Shown here in pieces: positions 63,643 through 64,000 of a stretch of 64,000 nucleotides of DNA. Location: assembly GCF_001645685.2 (NCBI RefSeq), contig NZ_CP017080.1, positions 3,525,051 to 3,589,050 on the forward strand, read 5' to 3'. Origin of the DNA: Peribacillus muralis (GTDB taxonomy: Bacteria > Bacillota > Bacilli > Bacillales > DSM-1321). A model generated the notes under the pieces. That model was not told the origin of the DNA. It ran no database searches and saw only the letters and a list, made by a program, of their open reading frames with translations. Position 1 is the stretch's first letter; every line of letters starts with the position of its first letter. A program made the translations under genes and the position numbers.

Positions 63643-63734
63643 CTGGTTCACCTTCGATTTCCTCGCTTAATCATACAAATGTGGGTTCGTTACCTAGTGT
63701 ATGTATTACCACTGCTTTTTTGTCCATGTTTATT

Positions 63735-63760
63735 AAAAAAACCCGCCTGCTGGCGTAGCT
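63735..63760 (-). terminator. Possible terminator of the gene entering at the right edge
   Basis: GCC-N4-GGC with flanking CGCC/GGCG pairing and T7 on the minus strand. The stem is short. The region from here to 63959 has only weak frames. Confidence 0.4.
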
Positions 63761-63959
63761 GCATTTATACGTGCATCGGGATGATACCCGCAATTAAAAA
63801 CATCCTCATTCCAGAGAAATAAAAAAATAGCTATTGAGCAATTTAACAATAGCCATAAATTAAATTTTAGTTGAAAAAAGGTTTCTTCGTCAAGTACTAT
63901 AAAACGATTATACCCATAAAACAAAAACAAATAAATCATTTCATATTTTTGCATGACGG

Positions 63960-64000
63960 TCAATCCTTGATCAGGACCCGGATTTTCGCTTTCAAGACCT
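63960..64000 (-). CDS. C-terminal end of a gene (partial, unidentified)
   Basis: A minus-strand frame enters from the right edge, reads VLKAKIRVLIKD and stops with TGA at 63960-63962. The hydrophobic/basic pattern suits the last strand of a beta-rich enzyme. In B. subtilis the neighbour of ytmP is the pullulanase gene amyX, which is a candidate by gene order only; thirteen codons are too few to judge. Confidence 0.35.
   Translation of the reverse strand, partial: VLKAKIRVLIKD

Noticed and set aside
63733..63963. 76-aa minus-strand frame near the right edge
   Set aside because: Its 3' part runs through a terminator-like hairpin, and composition suggests chance. A possible AAGGA site makes it not fully excluded.

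Overview
The window looks like chromosome from a spore-forming member of the Bacillaceae, most likely of the Peribacillus / Bacillus simplex type (inference). The support is an alpha/beta-type small acid-soluble spore protein, a spore-coat transglutaminase, EzrA, SftA, RefZ, CcpA, AcuABC, a bacilliredoxin, a T-box and a TPP riboswitch. Gene order also follows the B. subtilis yt* region closely: sppA-yteJ, ppnKB, ytcJ, ytcI/mbcS, sspA, thiI, nifZ, ezrA, hisJ, refZ, ytsP, dgcP, rpsD, tyrS, acsA, acuABC, ccpA, aroA, ytxJHG, murC, sftA, ytpQ, ytpP, ytoQ, ytoP, ytzB, ytnP, trmB, ytzH, ytmP. No phage, IS transposase, CRISPR array, rRNA or tRNA gene was seen.

Layout. 1-1.3 kb: sppA and the start of yteJ. 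1.7-6.8 kb: an inserted catabolic block for a four-carbon sugar acid (PdxA2-like dehydrogenase, D-threonate kinase-like enzyme, KdgT-type permease) behind a sigma-A-type promoter with a cre site, next to an unusual PrpR-like regulator. 7.1-11.9 kb: NAD kinase, then a TPP-riboswitch operon encoding an ABC importer for a thiamin precursor, a small thiamine-binding protein and a TatD hydrolase. 12-17.3 kb: tgl, rarD, ytcJ, mbcS. 17.6-27.5 kb: sspA, thiI-nifZ, ezrA, hisJ, refZ, ytsP, dgcP, rpsD.

27.5-30.6 kb is an AT-rich accessory island between rpsD and tyrS, which are close neighbours in B. subtilis. It holds four small membrane or exported proteins, a gene remnant and a secreted protein that resembles a large bacteriocin of the geobacillin-26 type. 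Upstream of that gene lie a CodY-like box and a 28-bp perfect palindrome. This is the best candidate here for something undescribed.

30.7-43 kb: tyrS with its T-box, a class A penicillin-binding protein with a charged repetitive tail, acsA facing acuABC (acetyl-CoA synthetase and its acetylation switch), ccpA and aroA. 43.2-48.8 kb: an FtsA-like ATPase with a large unassigned C-terminal half, the ytxGH-brxC operon and an M29 aminopeptidase. 48.9-64 kb: murC, sftA, an M20 amidohydrolase, ytpQ, ytpP, a lipoprotein gene, ytoQ, an AraC-type regulator, a DUF84 NTPase, ytoP, ytzB, ytnP, trmB, ytzH, ytmP and the last codons of a further gene.

Many ORFs have an upstream in-frame extension that starts inside or before the ribosome binding site. 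Starts given here were chosen by Shine-Dalgarno position and family start, and this is stated where it matters. All family names come from recognising motifs and gene order, not from a database search.
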